The notes below the pieces were generated by a model. It was not told the origin of the DNA, ran no database searches, and saw nothing but the letters and a program-made list of their open reading frames with translations. The position numbers were made by a program, and so were the translations under genes. Below, in pieces: positions 27,922 through 41,507 of a stretch of 64,000 nucleotides of DNA (position 1 is its first letter; each line of letters opens with the position of its first letter). Source of the DNA: Serratia ficaria (GTDB lineage Bacteria > Pseudomonadota > Gammaproteobacteria > Enterobacterales > Enterobacteriaceae); assembly GCF_900187015.1 (NCBI RefSeq), contig NZ_LT906479.1, forward strand, positions 4,898,001-4,962,000. Direction: 5' to 3'.

Positions 27922-28806
27922 TTATTTGCCCAGCAGCTCTCGTTCGATGCGCTCGCGGGTCGCCACCGCCTGACTCTTCATCTTTTCCGGATAGCCGAAC
28001 AGCGAGGTGCAGATGATCGACTCTCCGCCAACCTTAAAGTTGCGGTTGGCGAACTCCATGTCGCGCAGGGTCTGGAACAGCGCGTCGAAGTCCACTTCGC
28101 CTTCGCCGATGCCCACGTGCTGGTGCACCGCAGCGTCAACGCCCGGCGGGTTGACGATATAGCGGCAATGCTTGGTGTGGTTCATGGTGTCGGCGATCAG
28201 CACGTGCGAGAGATCGTCGCCGGCGTACTTCAGCATGCCGGCCACGTCGCCCTGCCCCTTGTCGTAATAGAAGCTGTGCGGCACGCTGTAGAGGTATTTG
28301 ACGTGATCGCTGCGCAGCGACTTCACCATGTCGGCGGTTTCGTTGCTCAGTTCGCAGAAGTCCCACGGATGCGACTGGATCTCCATGCGAATGCCCTCGC
28401 GCTCGATAATCGGCAGCAGCTCCTCCATCGAGCGGTACCACAACTCTTCGCAGATCTCCGGTTCGTTGGGGTTGCCCGCCAGCTCGGTGTTGATCACCTG
28501 AACGCCCATTTCCACCGCGATCTCGATCATCCGCCGCCAATTTTTGACCGCCGCCTGGCGGCGATCTTCGCCCGGGCCGGACCAGCGGTATACCACGATG
28601 AACGAGGAGATCTCCACGCCGGTAGCCTTCAGGGCATTTTTGTATTCCGCCATAATTTCGCGGCTGGCTTTCGGATGCTTATAAAACGGATTTATCTGCG
28701 GGTGCGGCGACTGTTCGATGTATTTATAACCCCAGTCGGCCACCTGCTGAACCATCCGGGTCACGCCCAAATCCCGGATGACATCGACATCAAAAGCGAT
28801 CTTCAT
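27922..28806 (-). CDS. iolH: IolH-like sugar phosphate isomerase/epimerase
   Basis: A 294-residue TIM-barrel protein of the AP-endonuclease-2/xylose-isomerase-like superfamily. Segments such as GYKYIEQSPHPQINPFYKH, RMEIQSHPWDFCE and HVLIADTMNHTKH resemble the IolH proteins of enterobacterial inositol clusters. The exact reaction is not settled in the family. Histidine- and aspartate-rich barrel ends suggest a metal-dependent isomerase or epimerase. ATG at 28806 follows GAGGAG; a GTG two codons upstream is possible. It lies between iolG and iolE. Confidence 0.82.
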   Translation of the reverse strand: MKIAFDVDVIRDLGVTRMVQQVADWGYKYIEQSPHPQINPFYKHPKASREIMAEYKNALKATGVEISSFIVVYRWSGPGEDRRQAAVKNWRRMIEIAVEMGVQVINTELAGNPNEPEICEELWYRSMEELLPIIEREGIRMEIQSHPWDFCELSNETADMVKSLRSDHVKYLYSVPHSFYYDKGQGDVAGMLKYAGDDLSHVLIADTMNHTKHCRYIVNPPGVDAAVHQHVGIGEGEVDFDALFQTLRDMEFANRNFKVGGESIICTSLFGYPEKMKSQAVATRERIERELLGK

Positions 28807-28844
28807 GGTCACTCCTCTTCAACGTAGATCGGCGGTTCAGGCGG

Positions 28845-31833
<2,989 letters not shown>

Positions 31834-32392
31834 TTACTCACCCTTTCGATTGAGGGCCGCCCCGGTGCAACCTCGCTAGCGGGTCGCACGCCCGGTGTTT
31901 TGTTACGCGGCGGCAGCTGTTATCTTGAGCGGGCGGTGCCCGCCGCTCACTAAGTCGACAACCTGAAACGTGAAGCGATTATAAACAAATATATTTTTCA
32001 TAAAATCACATTACAGAAGAAACATTTCATTTTGCGATAAAGATCGCATATTGATGAAAACCCCATTTCATCCCGGCCTTTACTATTCACGGACTTAGCG
32101 GCGCCATCCCGCGCCCGCCGCCGTTCTCCGGCCGGCGGAAGCTCGGCGCGGCCGTCCGGTTGCGGGCCATGTCGTTTCCCGCCGATCGCCGGTTTATCCT
32201 CAGCCCCGACGCGGTTTTTCCCCTTTCCTCGCCGGTTGCGGCGATGTTTTAAATGCATCACATTTTTGGGGTGTAAATTTCATTCCATATTGAAATTGAA
32301 ATTTTTATTCCCCATACTTCAAAACATGCTTCCTGCTGGCGCCGTTATCGGGCCGCAAGCCGGGGTTTTGCTTAATACAGAAGGAAACGGGT
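31834..32392. promoter_or_regulatory. Divergent iolD / iolC control region
   Basis: A 559-base region with AT-rich flanks and a G+C-rich middle, without a credible gene. It contains a perfect inverted repeat GATGAAA-N6-TTTCATC (32053-32072), a single TTTCAT word at 32025-32030, and AATTTCA-N8-TGAAATT (32276-32297). One repeat lies nearer iolD and the other about 100 bases before iolC. They are candidate IolR operators for the two divergent promoters. Confidence 0.6.
32053..32072. promoter_or_regulatory. Candidate IolR operator upstream of iolD
   Basis: GATGAAA-ACCCCA-TTTCATC, a perfect seven-base inverted repeat with a six-base spacer. The same GAAA-N6-TTTC frame recurs at 37947-37964 before mmsA. 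The RpiR-type IolR of Sinorhizobium is reported to bind GGAA-N6-TTCC, which has the same geometry. Confidence 0.55.
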
Positions 32393-34324
32393 ATGGCTAC
32401 ACAAGAAAAACAGCTTGATGTCATTTGTCTCGGGCGCATCGCCGTCGATTTCTATGCTCAGCAGATCGGCGCGCGTCTGGAAGACGCCAGCACATTCTCC
32501 AAATATCTTGGCGGCTCTTCCGGCAACGTGGCCTACGGCACCGCCATTCAGGGGTTGCGCTCCGGCATGCTGGCGCGCGTCGGCGATGAACACATGGGCC
32601 GTTTTCTGCGCGAAGAGCTGCAGCGCGTCGGCGCAGATACCCAATGCCTGATCACCGATCCGCGGCGGCTGACCGGCCTGGTGATCCTCGGCATCAAGGA
32701 TCAGGAAACCTTCCCGCTGATCTTCTACCGCGAAAACTGCGCCGATATGGCGCTGACGCCGGACGATATCGACGAGTCCTATATCGCTTCGTCGCGGGCG
32801 CTGGCCATCACCGGCACCCACCTTTCGCACCCGAACACCCGCGCGGCGGTGCTGAAGGCGCTGGAATACGCCCGCCGCCACGGCCTGCGCACCGCGCTGG
32901 ATATCGACTACCGCCCGGTATTGTGGGGCCTGACCTCGCCGGGCGACGGCGAAACCCGCTTTGTCGAATCCGAGCAGGTGACGCGCGAACTGCAGGAAGT
33001 GCTGCACCACTTTGATTTGATCGTCGGCACCGAAGAAGAGTTTCATATCGCCGGCGGCAGCACCGACACCCTGACCGCGCTGAAAAACGTGCGCCGGGCC
33101 ACCCGGGCCACGCTGGTATGCAAACGCGGCGCGCAAGGCTGCTCGGTATTTGAAGGCGAGATCGCCGATGACTGGCGGCAGGTGAAGCTGCACTCCGGCG
33201 TGCGGGTGGAGGTGCTCAACGTGCTCGGCGCCGGCGACGCCTTTATGTCCGGCCTGCTGCGCGGCTATTTGAACGATGAGGGTTGGGATCAGGCCTGCCG
33301 CTACGCCAACGCCTGCGGCGCGCTGGTGGTGTCGCGCCACGGCTGTGCGCCGGCGATGCCGACCAAGAGCGAACTGGACGACTACCTGCTGCGCGAACGG
33401 CAGGTGCCGCGCCCGGACCGCGACGCGCGCCTGAACCACCTGCATCGGGTGACCACCCGCAAACGACAGTGGCCGGAGCTGTGCGTGTTCGCCTTCGATC
33501 ACCGCAAGCAGTTGGCGGACATGGCGCGCGAAGCCAACGTCGGCGAAGAGCGCATCCCCCGCCTGAAGACCCTGCTGCTGGCGGCGGCGCAGCAGGCTGC
33601 CGAACAGGCCGGGCTGCACGGCAACAGCGGCATTCTGGCCGACACCACCTACGGCCAGGCGGCGCTGAACGAAATCACCGGCCAGGGCTGGTGGATCGGC
33701 CGGCCGGTGGAGCTGCCTAGCTCGCGCCCGCTGCGCCTGGAGCACGGCAATATCGGCTCGCAGCTGATCGACTGGCCGCAGGAGCACGTGGTGAAATGCC
33801 TGGTGTTCTATCACCCGCACGATGCCGCCGAACTGCGCCGCGAACAGGACGAGCTGATCGCCGACATCTACCGCGGCTGCTGCAAATCCGGCCATGAACT
33901 GCTGCTCGAGGTGATCCTGCCGGACAGCAACGCCGACAAGGACGAACGTTACTATCTGGAGATGATTGAGCACTTTTATCAGCTGGGCGTGCAGCCGGAC
34001 TGGTGGAAGCTGCCGCCGCTGAGCGCCGCCCACTGGCAGCGGGTCGGCGCGCTGATCGAGGCCAACGATCCCCACTGCCGCGGGGTGCTGATCCTGGGGC
34101 TGGACTCACCGGAGGAAACGCTGAAGGCCGGCTTCGCCGCCGCCGCGGACGCCCGTTGGGTGAAAGGTTTCGCCGTCGGTCGCACCATCTTCGGCCAACC
34201 TTCGCGCCGCTGGCTGCAGGGCGAGCTGGACGACGCCGCGCTGATCGAACAGGTGAAACAAAAATACCTGACGCTGATCGGTTTCTGGCGCCAGTATCGC
34301 CCGCAGAGCGACGGCGCGCGCTGA
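32393..34324 (+). CDS. iolC: IolC kinase fused to a DUF2090 aldolase domain
   Basis: A 643-residue two-domain protein. The N-terminal PfkB kinase (about 8-320) phosphorylates 2-deoxy-5-keto-gluconate. It shows GGSSGNVAYGTA at 40-51 and the signature NVLGAGDAFMSGLL with the base Asp282. The C-terminal DUF2090 domain (about 325-635) is a class-I-aldolase-like barrel. It probably cleaves the phosphorylated product to dihydroxyacetone phosphate and malonate semialdehyde, the job of IolJ in Bacillus; no separate iolJ is present in this cluster. ATG at 32393 follows AAGGAAACGG. Monocistronic, with a strong terminator. Confidence 0.93.
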   Translation: MATQEKQLDVICLGRIAVDFYAQQIGARLEDASTFSKYLGGSSGNVAYGTAIQGLRSGMLARVGDEHMGRFLREELQRVGADTQCLITDPRRLTGLVILGIKDQETFPLIFYRENCADMALTPDDIDESYIASSRALAITGTHLSHPNTRAAVLKALEYARRHGLRTALDIDYRPVLWGLTSPGDGETRFVESEQVTRELQEVLHHFDLIVGTEEEFHIAGGSTDTLTALKNVRRATRATLVCKRGAQGCSVFEGEIADDWRQVKLHSGVRVEVLNVLGAGDAFMSGLLRGYLNDEGWDQACRYANACGALVVSRHGCAPAMPTKSELDDYLLRERQVPRPDRDARLNHLHRVTTRKRQWPELCVFAFDHRKQLADMAREANVGEERIPRLKTLLLAAAQQAAEQAGLHGNSGILADTTYGQAALNEITGQGWWIGRPVELPSSRPLRLEHGNIGSQLIDWPQEHVVKCLVFYHPHDAAELRREQDELIADIYRGCCKSGHELLLEVILPDSNADKDERYYLEMIEHFYQLGVQPDWWKLPPLSAAHWQRVGALIEANDPHCRGVLILGLDSPEETLKAGFAAAADARWVKGFAVGRTIFGQPSRRWLQGELDDAALIEQVKQKYLTLIGFWRQYRPQSDGAR

Positions 34325-34346
34325 TCGCCGCGTTGCGCGTTATCGT

Positions 34347-34385
34347 CCCCTTAAGGTGATTTCACCACTTTAAGGGGATTTTTTT
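34347..34385 (+). terminator. iolC terminator
   Basis: CCCCTTAA (34347-34354) pairs with TTAAGGGG (34370-34377), with an inner GGTGA/TCACC stem, followed by A and seven T. Confidence 0.88.
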
Positions 34386-34437
34386 GCCGGTTTTCTGTGA
34401 AGTAACGCAACTTGCGATCGAATAAATCGCTTTTTGA

Positions 34438-34452
34438 GGAAATGAAATTTCC
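34438..34452. promoter_or_regulatory. Candidate IolR operator upstream of iolR
   Basis: GGAAA-TGAAA-TTTCC, a five-base inverted repeat with a five-base spacer. It lies just upstream of a TAGAAT -10-like sequence (34464-34469) and about 80 bases before iolR. This would give autoregulation. It is similar in composition to the other iol repeats but with a shorter spacer. Confidence 0.4.
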
Positions 34453-34530
34453 ACTCCGTCTGTTAGAATGGCCTGTCAACAATTCAGGCGTCAGGCCGAT
34501 ACGCCTTAGCCCACACTGCGAGCCGAATGG

Positions 34531-35367
34531 ATGAACAACCCAACTCAACTTTCGCTGTTACAGGATGAGATTCGCCACCGTTATGAAACGCTGAGCAAAC
34601 GCTTAAAGCAGGTGGCGCGCTACATTTTGGATAACAGTAACAGCATTGCTTTCGATACCGTCGCCTCCATCGCCGCACAGGCCAGCGTCCCGCCCTCCAC
34701 CCTGATCCGTTTCGCCAACGCCTTCGGCTTCAGCGGCTTCAACGAAATGAAGCAGGTGTTTCGTCAGCACCTGATGGAAGAAACGGTGAACTACACCGAG
34801 CGCGCGCGTCTGTTCCGCCAAACCTCGACCGACGACAACGTGGCGCCGGAAAAACCGGCGGAAATCCTCAACGTGTTCACCATGGTCAACGCCCAGGCGC
34901 TGCAGCAGCTGGCGATGCAAATCGCCCCCGAGCAGTTGGATCGCGCGGTCGAGCTGCTGAACAACGCCGAGAATATCTACGTGATCGGCCTGCGCCGTTC
35001 GTTCAGCGTCGCCTCTTACCTCACCTATGCGCTGCGCCATCTGGAGCGCAGGGCGTTTCTGATCGACGGGCTGGGCGGCATGTTTACCGAACAGCTGAGC
35101 ATGGTGAAACCGAAGGACGTGGTGATCGCCATCAGCTACTCGCCGTATGCGCAAGAAGCGCTGGAGCTGGTGGAGCTGGGCGCCAAGCGCGGCGCGCAAC
35201 AGATCGCCATCACCGACAGCCAGGTCAGCCCGCTGGCCGCCTTCAGCGACGTGTGCTTTGTGGTGCGCGAAGCGCAGGTGGACGGGTTCCGCTCGCAGGT
35301 CGCCTCGATGTGCCTGGCGCAAACCCTGGCGGTCTCGCTGGCGCTGAACAACGCCAAGGACGAATAA
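34531..35367 (+). CDS. iolR: RpiR/MurR-family transcriptional regulator, probable IolR
   Basis: A 278-residue regulator with an N-terminal RpiR helix-turn-helix (about 20-80; FDTVASIAAQASVPPSTLIR) and a C-terminal SIS sugar-phosphate isomerase domain (about 125-260; NIYVIGLRRSFSVASYLTYAL). SIS domains of this family bind phosphorylated sugars. Its position inside the inositol cluster makes it the probable IolR repressor, relieved by a catabolic intermediate such as the IolC product. ATG at 34531 has a weak ribosome site. The gene is convergent with iolB. Confidence 0.88.
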   Translation: MNNPTQLSLLQDEIRHRYETLSKRLKQVARYILDNSNSIAFDTVASIAAQASVPPSTLIRFANAFGFSGFNEMKQVFRQHLMEETVNYTERARLFRQTSTDDNVAPEKPAEILNVFTMVNAQALQQLAMQIAPEQLDRAVELLNNAENIYVIGLRRSFSVASYLTYALRHLERRAFLIDGLGGMFTEQLSMVKPKDVVIAISYSPYAQEALELVELGAKRGAQQIAITDSQVSPLAAFSDVCFVVREAQVDGFRSQVASMCLAQTLAVSLALNNAKDE

Positions 35368-35380
35368 CGCTGAATAACGA

Positions 35381-35402
35381 CGGGCCCGGCAAGCCGGGCC
35401 CG
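35381..35402. other. G+C-rich hairpin between convergent iolR and iolB
   Basis: CGGGCCCGG (35381-35389), loop CAAG, CCGGGCCCG (35394-35402): a perfect nine-base stem without a T-run on either strand. It lies between two converging genes and may act as a weak or factor-assisted terminator. Confidence 0.5.
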
Positions 35403-35409
35403 CTAACGC

Positions 35410-36231
35410 TTACTTCGCCGCCGGATAACCGTCGCTGTTAATCCAGGCGTGATCTTTCTCCCAGGTGAATTTCCACAGCCGCACCGGCCCGGCCATCACG
35501 TTGAGATAGTAATTGTCGTAACCGGCCAGGGTCGCGACCGGGTGGTAGCCGCGCGGCACTTTCACCACGTCGCGGTTATAGACCGGCATGCATTCGTCCA
35601 GAGCGCGGTCGTCGGTATACACGCGCTGCATGCAGAAGCCCTGTTCCGGTTGGATGCGATGGTAGTAAGTCTCTTCCAGATAGGTTTCATCCGGCGAGTC
35701 TTCCCGATCGTGCTTGTGGCTGGGATAAGAACTGGTGTTGCCCTCGTCGGTGTACACTTCCACCACCAGCAGGCTGTCGGCCGGTTCGCTGTCCGGCAAA
35801 ATATTGTGCACCAGCCGTTGGTTGCGCCCCTTGCCGCGCCGCTCCACGCCGACATCCGCCGGGGTGATCAGCCGCGACGGCAGGTGACCGCCGCCCGGCG
35901 CGCTGCATACCGCCAGCTCCAAATCGGTTTCCGCCCGCACCTCGATGCGATCCTGATGCGGCACGTACACCGCGTAAGGCGGCGTGCGCTCGAACGGGCT
36001 CATGCGCTTGCCGATATGCGGGTATTCCGCCCGCAGGGTGGCGACCGAGGCGATGCCGGCCACCAGCACCAGGCACAGCTCCCGGTCGCCGCTTTCCAGC
36101 TGCAGCGACTCGCCGGCCGCCAGGCGATAAACCTCGAACCCGACAAAGCGCCAGCCGGCATTTTCCGGGGTGACGTGCTGGATGCGCCCCTGGGCGTTCG
36201 GCTGCTGACATTTGGCAAGCAGTGAAGACAT
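35410..36231 (-). CDS. iolB: 5-Deoxy-glucuronate isomerase IolB
   Basis: A 273-residue bicupin that isomerises 5-deoxy-glucuronate to 2-deoxy-5-keto-gluconate, the step between IolD and IolC. The C-terminal cupin metal site is visible as SYPSHKHDREDSPDETYLEE and the later block VPRGYHPVATLAGYDNYYLN. ATG at 36231 follows AGGAGA. It is 84 bases downstream of mmsA and probably cotranscribed with it. Confidence 0.95.
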   Translation of the reverse strand: MSSLLAKCQQPNAQGRIQHVTPENAGWRFVGFEVYRLAAGESLQLESGDRELCLVLVAGIASVATLRAEYPHIGKRMSPFERTPPYAVYVPHQDRIEVRAETDLELAVCSAPGGGHLPSRLITPADVGVERRGKGRNQRLVHNILPDSEPADSLLVVEVYTDEGNTSSYPSHKHDREDSPDETYLEETYYHRIQPEQGFCMQRVYTDDRALDECMPVYNRDVVKVPRGYHPVATLAGYDNYYLNVMAGPVRLWKFTWEKDHAWINSDGYPAAK

Positions 36232-36315
36232 GACGATTCTCCTGTTAACCTATAGCGTTACAAATGCAGCGGCCGTCGCTCCAATGAAGCAACGGCCTTG
36301 TTCTGCCTGCGGGGA

Positions 36316-37821
<1,506 letters not shown>

Positions 37822-37946
37822 GTCACACCCTCTTTTCAAGTCCGCTGTCGCCCGGCCGCAAACGGCATGGCGTTAATCATCCTGTCTGCCAGGCGGCGCC
37901 CGCACACAGGCTAAATCCTGACCGGATGCAGCAAACTCTATTTCAT

Positions 37947-37964
37947 TGAAAAAAAAGTTTCAAA
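37947..37964. promoter_or_regulatory. Candidate IolR operator upstream of mmsA
   Basis: TTGAAA-AAAAAG-TTTCAA, a perfect six-base inverted repeat with a six-base spacer, the same frame as the repeat at 32053-32072. Confidence 0.55.
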
Positions 37965-38212
37965 TAAATTATTTTAGAAATTTTGTTTTTAGTGCGGAAG
38001 GTCGCAATTTTGCCACGGCGCCGTACAAAGCCATTGCATCGCCGCCGGGCGCGCGTCCCGACGGCGGCAAGCCAGCCCGCAGCAATTACCCATGACTTTT
38101 ATACAGAAAAGCTTCGGTGCCGGCGGCCAGACGCCGCGTAACCCGGCCCGCGAAAGTTCGATGTCGCTTGCCGTCGATTTGCGGTTTTTTTTGAACTGGA
38201 TCGAAAAATCTA

Positions 38213-38240
38213 TATTTCATTATTCACTAATTATGAAATA
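38213..38240. promoter_or_regulatory. Candidate IolR operator upstream of the inositol permease
   Basis: TATTTCAT-N12-ATGAAATA, a perfect eight-base inverted repeat with a 12-base spacer and inverted orientation of the words. The polarity differs from the N6 sites, so binding by the same protein is less certain. Confidence 0.4.
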
Positions 38241-38369
38241 AATGTTCTTGTTTAGGCCAGAATCAATTCACTATCACCGTCTTGATGACAGGCACGGTTC
38301 ACACCCTTTCGCCGCCTTCTCCCTACCCTGCTGCGCGCGCGGAAGCCAGGATAAAAATCGGAGCGATAC

Positions 38370-39812
38370 ATGTCATATCAGCGTAAGCACAATACCGGGT
38401 ACATACTGCGAATTTGCGGCATCGCGGCGCTCGGCGGCATTCTGTTCGGTTACGATACCGCCGTGATCTCCGGCGCGATAGAAGCCCTGAAAACCTATTT
38501 TGATCTCAGCCCGGCGGAAACCGGCTGGGCGGTCTCCAACGTGGTGATCGGCTGCGTGATCGGCGCCTTCGCCGCCGGGCCGCTGGCGGCGCGCTACGGC
38601 CGCAAAAAGGCGCTGATGCTGGCGGCCCTGCTGTTCACCGTCTCGGCGATCGGCGCCGCGCTGGCCCCGACCTTCAGCTGGTTCGTCATCTATCGCATTA
38701 TCGGCGGGCTGGCGGTCGGCATCGCCGCCACCGTCTCGCCGATGTACATGTCGGAAGTGTCGCCGAAAGACATGCGCGGCCGCGCGCTCAGCATGCAGCA
38801 GTTCGCCATCGTCTTCGGCCAGATCGTGATTTTCTACGTTAACTTCAAAATCGCCAGCATCGCCAGCGAAGCCTGGCTGGTGGACATGGGCTGGCGCTGG
38901 ATGTTCGCCTCCGGCGTGCTCCCCTGCATCCTGTTCTGCATTCTGGTGTTTATCATTCCCGAGTCGCCGCGCTGGAACGTCATGATGGGCCGGGACGATC
39001 AGGCGCTGGCGATGCTGACCAAGGTCTCCAACGCCGCGCATGCGCAGAATCTGCTGCAGGAGATCAAGGACTCGCTGCGCCAGGACCGGCAGAAGCATCA
39101 GCAGAAGCTGAACTACCGCGACGTGCGGGTGCGCTTCATTCTGTTCGTCGGCTGCATGGTAGCCATGCTGCAACAGGTTACCGGCGTCAACGTGATGATG
39201 TACTACGCGCCGGTGGTGTTGAAAACCGTCACCGAGAATGCGCAGGAAGCGCTGTTCCAGACCATCTGGATCGGCGTGCTGCAGCTGATCGGTTCGGTGA
39301 TCGGCGCCGTGCTGATGGATCGCATGGGGCGCATTCCGCTGATGCGCTACGGCACGCTGGGCGCCATCGCCGGCCTGCTGCTCACCTCTTATGCGCTTTA
39401 CACGCAGGCCACCGGCTACTTCGCGCTGTTCGGCATGCTGTTCTTCATGCTGTTCTTCGCGCTGTCGTGGGGCGTGGGCACCTGGGTGCTGGTATCGGAA
39501 ATTTTCCCCAACCGCATGCGCGCGCAGGGCATGAGCATCGCCGTCGGCTGCATGTGGCTGGCCAACTTCGTGGTGTCGCAGAGTTTCCCGATGATTAACG
39601 ACAACCCTTATCTGTTCTCTCATTTCCACGGCGCCTTCCCGATGTGGATCTTCGCCGGCTGCTGCCTGTTCGGCTACTGGTTTATCGGCCGCTACATTCC
39701 GGAAACCAAAGGCGTCTCGCTGGAGAAAATGGAAGAGGTGGTGATGGCCAAACGAGACCGCCAACCGTTGGCCGCCACGCCGCAGGCGCCGTTGGAAAAC
39801 GGCAAATCCTGA
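38370..39812 (+). CDS. iolT: MFS sugar-porter, probable myo-inositol permease (IolT type)
   Basis: A 480-residue, 12-helix major facilitator of the sugar porter family. Family signatures are visible: GILFGYDTAVISGA in helix 1, RYGRKKALML in the 2-3 loop, PESPRWNVMMGR after helix 6, and PETKGVSLEKMEE at the C-terminal end. It closely resembles the IolT1 permeases of enterobacterial inositol clusters and should import myo-inositol with protons. ATG at 38370 follows GGAG. It is followed 42 bases later by the iolI-like gene, and the two probably form an operon. Confidence 0.88.
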   Translation: MSYQRKHNTGYILRICGIAALGGILFGYDTAVISGAIEALKTYFDLSPAETGWAVSNVVIGCVIGAFAAGPLAARYGRKKALMLAALLFTVSAIGAALAPTFSWFVIYRIIGGLAVGIAATVSPMYMSEVSPKDMRGRALSMQQFAIVFGQIVIFYVNFKIASIASEAWLVDMGWRWMFASGVLPCILFCILVFIIPESPRWNVMMGRDDQALAMLTKVSNAAHAQNLLQEIKDSLRQDRQKHQQKLNYRDVRVRFILFVGCMVAMLQQVTGVNVMMYYAPVVLKTVTENAQEALFQTIWIGVLQLIGSVIGAVLMDRMGRIPLMRYGTLGAIAGLLLTSYALYTQATGYFALFGMLFFMLFFALSWGVGTWVLVSEIFPNRMRAQGMSIAVGCMWLANFVVSQSFPMINDNPYLFSHFHGAFPMWIFAGCCLFGYWFIGRYIPETKGVSLEKMEEVVMAKRDRQPLAATPQAPLENGKS

Positions 39813-39854
39813 TCAACCCCTGTTACTTACCCCCTACAGCTGGAGTAGTGCATC

Positions 39855-40691
39855 ATGACCATTGCGCTGGACCGTTTTTGCATCAACCGCAAGATTGCCC
39901 CAAACCTCGATCTGGAACGCTTTTTCCGCCTGGTGAAAAAGTGCGGGCTCAGCAAAGTCGAGCTGCGCAACGATATGCCCAGCGGCAAGGTGACCGATAA
40001 CCTGAGCGACGCGCAGCTCAATGCGCTGGCCGCCGAATATGGCATCGACATCGTCACCATCAACGCCCTCGGCATGTTTAACCTGCCGGACGACGCCGCC
40101 GCGCTGCAGCAGCGCGCGGAAGCCTTGCTGCGCCAGGCGCAGGCCATCCGCAGCCGGGCGCTGGTGCTGTGCCCGCACTGCAGCGCCGACGACTCACGCA
40201 GCGAACGGCAAAAACGGGACGATACGCTGGCCGCGCTGAAGCTGCTGGCGCCGTTGTTCCAGCGCTACGGCGTGCAGGGCTACGTCGAGCCGCTGGGCTT
40301 CGGCATCAGCTCGCTGCGCTCGTCGCTGCTGACGCAGGCGCTGATCCGCGACTCGGGCGCACCCTACAAAATCGTGCTCGATACCTTCCACCATTATCTC
40401 AGCGACGTGGCGCAGGCCGATTTCGACGCGCAGATCCAGGTGGCGCAAATCGGCCTGGTGCATCTGTCCGGGGTGGAAGACCCGCGGGCCAGGGAAACGC
40501 TGAGCGACGAAGAGCGCGTCATGCTGAGCGACGGGGATCGGCTGGAAAGCCGGCGGCAGGTGCAGAACCTGGAACGGCTCGGTTATACCGGCATCTATGC
40601 CTTCGAGCCGTTCTCCTCGCAGCTGGATGGCTGGTCGGAAGCGGATATCGAACGCGAAATTCGCCGGAGCATCGCCCTGCTGCAGGGGTAA
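39855..40691 (+). CDS. iolI: IolI-like inosose isomerase (TIM barrel)
   Basis: A 278-residue xylose-isomerase-like TIM barrel. Metal-site segments are visible: GYVEPLGFG, YKIVLDTFHHYLS and GIYAFEPFSSQ. IolI proteins interconvert 2-keto-myo-inositol and 1-keto-D-chiro-inositol, extending the pathway to other inositols. The family is broad, so the exact substrate is inferred from location behind the permease. ATG at 39855 follows GGAG. A strong terminator follows. Confidence 0.82.
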   Translation: MTIALDRFCINRKIAPNLDLERFFRLVKKCGLSKVELRNDMPSGKVTDNLSDAQLNALAAEYGIDIVTINALGMFNLPDDAAALQQRAEALLRQAQAIRSRALVLCPHCSADDSRSERQKRDDTLAALKLLAPLFQRYGVQGYVEPLGFGISSLRSSLLTQALIRDSGAPYKIVLDTFHHYLSDVAQADFDAQIQVAQIGLVHLSGVEDPRARETLSDEERVMLSDGDRLESRRQVQNLERLGYTGIYAFEPFSSQLDGWSEADIEREIRRSIALLQG

Positions 40692-40702
40692 CACTCCGGC
40701 GA

Positions 40703-40727
40703 ACGGCCTCTGCGGAGGCCGTTTTTT
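40703..40727 (+). terminator. Terminator between iolI and fetB
   Basis: ACGGCCTC (40703-40710), loop TGCG, GAGGCCGT (40715-40722), then five more T. Classical rho-independent form for the iolT-iolI transcript. Confidence 0.88.
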
Positions 40728-40733
40728 ATGGCG

Positions 40734-41507
40734 TTATTTCAGGTTGCCGACCACCAGCTGATGGCGAGCGTTGTAGAATTTGCGATAGGCCAGGTAGCCG
40801 GCAATGATGGTCGACAGGCTGGCGGTGGACAGCAGCATAAAGGTCACCATGATCTGATATTTGATCGCTTTGACCGGATCGATACCGGCGAAGATCAGGC
40901 CGGACATCATGCCCGGCAGGCTCACCAGCCCGACGGTTTTCGCCGAATCGACGGTGGGAATGAGCGAAGCGCGAATGCTGTCGCGGATCAGCGTCGCCGA
41001 GGCGAATTTCGGCGTAGCGCCCAGGCTGAGCATCTCCTGGATCTTCTGCTGATCGCCTTTGAAGCGCTGCCCGAGATTGGTGTAGCACAGCCCTACCGCC
41101 ACCATGGCATTGCCGGCCACCATGCCGGCGATCGGGATCACCTGCATCGGGGTGAACTCGATCGAGCCGGTCAACACCAGCACCGCCAGCGTCAGCACCG
41201 CGCCGGTGGTGATGGCGATAAACGAGGTGACGAACGCGCGTTCGATATATTTGCTGCGCTTCTTGGCGTTGTAGGCGGCGTTGAAACAGATGAACAGCAC
41301 CATCAGCACGGTAAGCGCGGCGTTGTTCAGGTCGAAAATATATTTCAGCACATAGCCGACGGCAATCAGCTGCACCACCGCCCGGCAGATGCTCCAGATA
41401 ATGTCCTTTTCCAGCGCCAGCTTTTCCCGGTGGCTGATCAGGATGGCGATGACCACCAAGACCATCGACAGCCCTAATGATTCATTGGTGATGTTATGCT
41501 GGTTCAT
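40734..41507 (-). CDS. fetB: FetB, iron export ABC transporter permease
   Basis: A 257-residue integral membrane protein with about seven helices, nearly collinear with E. coli FetB (YbbM). Conserved segments are VQLIAVGYVLKYIFDLNNA, VIPIAGMVAGNAMVAVGLCY and DSAKTVGLVSLPGMMSGLIFAGIDP. With FetA it exports iron and improves resistance to oxidative stress. Its start overlaps the end of fetA by 14 bases, so translation is probably coupled. The location beside the inositol cluster differs from E. coli. Confidence 0.93.
   Translation of the reverse strand: MNQHNITNESLGLSMVLVVIAILISHREKLALEKDIIWSICRAVVQLIAVGYVLKYIFDLNNAALTVLMVLFICFNAAYNAKKRSKYIERAFVTSFIAITTGAVLTLAVLVLTGSIEFTPMQVIPIAGMVAGNAMVAVGLCYTNLGQRFKGDQQKIQEMLSLGATPKFASATLIRDSIRASLIPTVDSAKTVGLVSLPGMMSGLIFAGIDPVKAIKYQIMVTFMLLSTASLSTIIAGYLAYRKFYNARHQLVVGNLK

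Larger units (their letters stand above)
37822..38369. promoter_or_regulatory. Divergent mmsA / inositol permease control region
   Basis: A 548-base region without a credible gene. It contains TTGAAA-N6-TTTCAA (37947-37964) near mmsA and TATTTCAT-N12-ATGAAATA (38213-38240) near the permease. Both are AT-rich inverted repeats of the same words as at iolD/iolC. The middle part is G+C-rich and unremarkable. Confidence 0.6.
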
